Source: CAZGNZ01 sp964527215 | GTDB lineage: Bacteria; Fidelibacterota; Marinisomatia; SCGC-AAA003-L08; JACNLC01 | Assembly: GCA_964527215.1 (NCBI GenBank) | Contig: CAZGNZ010000045.1 | Coordinates: 1-26,685 of the forward strand | Reading direction: 5' to 3' | DNA: 26,685 nucleotides | In this document: positions 24,771-26,685 of the stretch, one piece after another | How the letters are laid out: every line of letters starts with the position of its first letter | Numbering within the stretch: the first letter of the stretch is position 1 | The notes under the pieces: model-generated | The model's database searches: none | Told to the model about the DNA's origin: nothing | Seen by the model: only the letters and a program-made list of their open reading frames with translations | Translations under genes and position numbers: made by a program

Positions 24771-26081
24771 ATGAACTGCAACCTGCTTAAAACGGTCTTA
24801 ATGAGTCTGCTTCTTGTATCAAGTATGGTAATTTTGACGGCAAATGATAAAGCCGCTTTTGATGATGAAAACTATACAGTAGAAATTAAGACAGACAACA
24901 TTGGTGAAGAAATGGAAGCCTGGAGTGAAGAAATGGAAGTCTGGGGTGAAGAAATGGAACAATGGGGAGATGAACTGGAACGCTCCATTGAAATAGAAAG
25001 AGAAATCCCCCCGCTGCCCACACTCCCCTCATTGATGAATGAGCTTGGATATGCAGGTTCCAGCAGCTCGAATCAAAAGCCAAAACTTGGTGTATATATT
25101 GACGATTTAGATTTTCAGACCGCATATGAAATGCATTATGATCAATGCTATGGTGTTTTGATAACAGGTGTGGTTGAAGGTGGAAATGCCGATCAGGCAG
25201 GTTTAATGGATGATGATATTATTATGGAGTTTGATGGCGAAATTGTTCGCTTTGAAGATCACCTTCTTAGTTTGCGCGATAGTAAAAATATTGGGGACAC
25301 AGTTGAAATCAAAGTATTTCGCAACGAAAAAGAAGTGATTACGAATTTAACATTTGGTCCTTATGAAGAGGAAGATTCTGGGTATTATTATCCTGATAAA
25401 AAAGAAATTATAAAAACCAAAAAATTGTCACCTGGCTTCGGCGGCGGATATATAATGGCGACCAAAGTTGAGTACGATTTTGATGAGATCAATCATTTTA
25501 TTGCCTCTCTCGGATTTGAAGACCCCATTGAAGATGCCATTTATTTTGGCGGTGGAGGTATGGGAAATATCGGCAACGGATGGTTCCTGGGCGGTGCTGG
25601 TGCTGGTATGATGTATCAGAAAAAAATTCCTTATAATTTTAATGGTGCTGATGTCCAGCGTCGTCTTACCCTGGAATCAGGCTTTGGTGGAGTTACCATT
25701 ATGAAAAAATTTGCATTGGGCACTGAACGCTTCGTGGTTGATATGGGTACACTTATCGGCGGTGGCACCACAAGTTTGGAAGTCAGTCAGTCCAATGGAT
25801 CATTTTCTTGGGATCAGTCCCAGTCATCACTGGATGACGGATTAAACTGGTATGCTAAATATGAAAAGGGCTACCTTGTTATTCAACCCAGCATCGGAGC
25901 TCTTGTAAGAATTAAAAATTGGTTCGGGATTCACGGTTCATATGGATATCTTTACACATATTCAACTGATGATGACTGGACTGAGAAACCATTTGATTTT
26001 ACCGTTCAGGAAGGATCCGTTGGATCACCTGAGGTGATTAACGGAACCACAGCATCTGTTGGAATTTGGTTCGGATTCTAA
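24771..26081 (+). CDS. Exported PDZ protein with heptad repeat and glycine-rich C-terminal domain
   Basis: 436 residues. Signal peptide at about 1-24. Residues 46-73 are four heptads of the form EEMExWx (EEMEAWS, EEMEVWG, EEMEQWG, then DELERSI), a very regular short coiled-coil or amphipathic segment. A proline-rich linker (79-87) leads to a PDZ domain at about 105-196: KLGVYIDDLD, YGVLITGVVEGGNADQAGL, DDDIIMEFDGEIVRFEDHLLSL and GDTVEIKVFRNEK. No protease domain precedes the PDZ. The C-terminal half (from about 217) is rich in Gly and aromatic residues with alternating strand-like patterns (YFGGGGMGNIGNGWFLGGAG), possibly a small outer-membrane or surface domain. It is transcribed on its own from the sigma-54-type promoter upstream and ends in a strong hairpin. 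Function unknown; a periplasmic scaffold or sensor is plausible. Confidence 0.85.
   Translation: MNCNLLKTVLMSLLLVSSMVILTANDKAAFDDENYTVEIKTDNIGEEMEAWSEEMEVWGEEMEQWGDELERSIEIEREIPPLPTLPSLMNELGYAGSSSSNQKPKLGVYIDDLDFQTAYEMHYDQCYGVLITGVVEGGNADQAGLMDDDIIMEFDGEIVRFEDHLLSLRDSKNIGDTVEIKVFRNEKEVITNLTFGPYEEEDSGYYYPDKKEIIKTKKLSPGFGGGYIMATKVEYDFDEINHFIASLGFEDPIEDAIYFGGGGMGNIGNGWFLGGAGAGMMYQKKIPYNFNGADVQRRLTLESGFGGVTIMKKFALGTERFVVDMGTLIGGGTTSLEVSQSNGSFSWDQSQSSLDDGLNWYAKYEKGYLVIQPSIGALVRIKNWFGIHGSYGYLYTYSTDDDWTEKPFDFTVQEGSVGSPEVINGTTASVGIWFGF
24906..24989 (+). repeat. Tandem 21-bp coding repeat (heptads)
   Basis: Three near-identical 21-bp units starting GAAGAAATGGAA, followed by a fourth degenerate unit (GATGAACTGGAA). 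Each encodes one EEMExWx heptad of the PDZ protein. The high DNA-level similarity suggests recent duplication. Confidence 0.8.
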
Positions 26082-26122
26082 CGTGCAGTAAAACCTATTT
26101 TTATCCCCACCCCTTCATACAA

Positions 26123-26168
26123 TTCCCCTTTGTCCGGCTTCTTACTGGACAAAGGGGAAGCCCTTTTC
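26123..26168 (+). terminator. Long hairpin terminator after the PDZ gene
   Basis: TTCCCCTTTGTCC and GGACAAAGGGGAA form a perfect 13-bp stem with an 11-nt loop, followed by GCCCTTTTC. The T-run is short, but the stem is strong and lies about 40 bp after the stop. Confidence 0.75.
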
Positions 26169-26685
26169 ATATATTAAACACTGTAACAGGAACTATTTTT
26201 ATCTTCGAATCGACAATTATTTTTTCATACCCATGAATGGATTATTATTGCATCGTGAATTAAGTACCGATGTCATGGATGTCTAAATAAATTATATCAT
26301 TAAACAATAATGCCTTATCTTTTATCACTCTTGGACCGAATCACAGCTCCTGATTTACACCATATAATGCTTGGGCCTACTGTTCAAGCGTGAATTGATG
26401 TGATTGGGACCTTAATTTTGTGAAAAGTAACCCTTTTCTTTGCAGCCGAAAGCGGGTCATCAAAAATGGTGTTGAGAAAGATCGCTGGAGAGCCCCTTAT
26501 CTGCTTGATCATTAATTGGAAAAATCATATTGTAAGAATCCCTGTGTACACTTGGGAATTGGGTTTCCGTGTCATACCACGGATGTGCGACAACATACGA
26601 ATTGAGTGCAGTGTCGAAATTCAGAAATAATATTGGCCACCCCCTGAATACTAGATTGGTAATCAGTGTAAGTTAATAATATTAC
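26169..26685. other. Intergenic stretch to window end, no recognised gene
   Basis: AT-rich sequence with frequent stops on both strands. The longest start-to-stop frame I found is a 54-codon plus-strand frame at 26466-26630 (begins MVLRKIAGEP), without a ribosome binding site or any family resemblance. I do not call it a gene. Confidence 0.5.

Noticed and set aside
26466..26630. 54-codon plus-strand frame in the terminal gap
   Set aside because: No ribosome binding site, no signal or domain, no family resemblance; cannot be separated from chance.
1..26685. CRISPR array, tRNA, rRNA or integrase-bounded island
   Set aside because: I saw no regularly spaced direct repeats, no tRNA-like or rRNA-like stretches and no integrase or transposase gene.

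Overview
This window looks like a chromosomal segment of an uncultured or poorly characterised Gram-negative bacterium of the FCB superphylum (Bacteroidetes/Chlorobi/Fibrobacteres and relatives such as Marinimicrobia). The main evidence is a Por/type IX secretion C-terminal sorting domain at 722-1063, together with lipoproteins, periplasmic peptidases and an outer-membrane beta barrel. The phylum assignment is an inference from gene content; no rRNA or other marker is present.

Layout. (1) 1-1496: a decayed, mostly AT-rich end. It holds a frameshifted FG-GAP beta-propeller secreted protein, an orphan type IX sorting domain with no signal peptide, and a cluster of small GC-rich palindromes. (2) 1427-8335, minus strand: a five-gene peptide ABC importer operon, closed by a strong intrinsic terminator. 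Its binding lipoprotein and two permeases resemble the Yej (microcin C-type) branch. The two ATPases are separate Opp/Dpp-type proteins with cysteine-rich tails, and one carries two hydrophobic insertions inside its nucleotide-binding domain. (3) 8617-16262, plus strand and divergent from the importer: tldD, a tldE/pmbA-like gene, a lipoprotein M16 (pitrilysin-type) peptidase and an M1-like peptidase. Together with the importer this is a peptide uptake and degradation neighbourhood. (4) 16263-16806: an AT-rich gap containing a ~220-bp element bounded by imperfect inverted repeats. (5) 16807-19066: housekeeping genes rng (RNase G/E), rplU (L21) and rpmA (L27), closed by a terminator. (6) 19601-24405: a tightly packed five-gene operon. 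In order it encodes an ECF sigma factor, a one-pass membrane protein with a HEAT-like C-terminus (candidate anti-sigma), a beta-solenoid DUF4097-like protein, a bactofilin-like/Omp85-like barrel fusion, and a toast-rack-like protein with repeated GLG motifs. (7) 24704-26159: a separately transcribed gene with a good sigma-54-type promoter, encoding an exported heptad-repeat + PDZ + glycine-rich C-terminal protein, then a long hairpin terminator. (8) 26160-26685: no convincing gene.

How the parts may work together. The importer brings oligopeptides or peptide-like compounds across the inner membrane; TldD/TldE and the exported M16 and M1 enzymes could process peptides on either side of it. The ECF operon plus the sigma-54-driven PDZ gene is best read as an envelope-sensing and remodelling module: the sigma factor and its membrane partner are encoded first, and all later products carry export signals. 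That operon and the ATPase with inserted membrane segments are the two most unusual items here.
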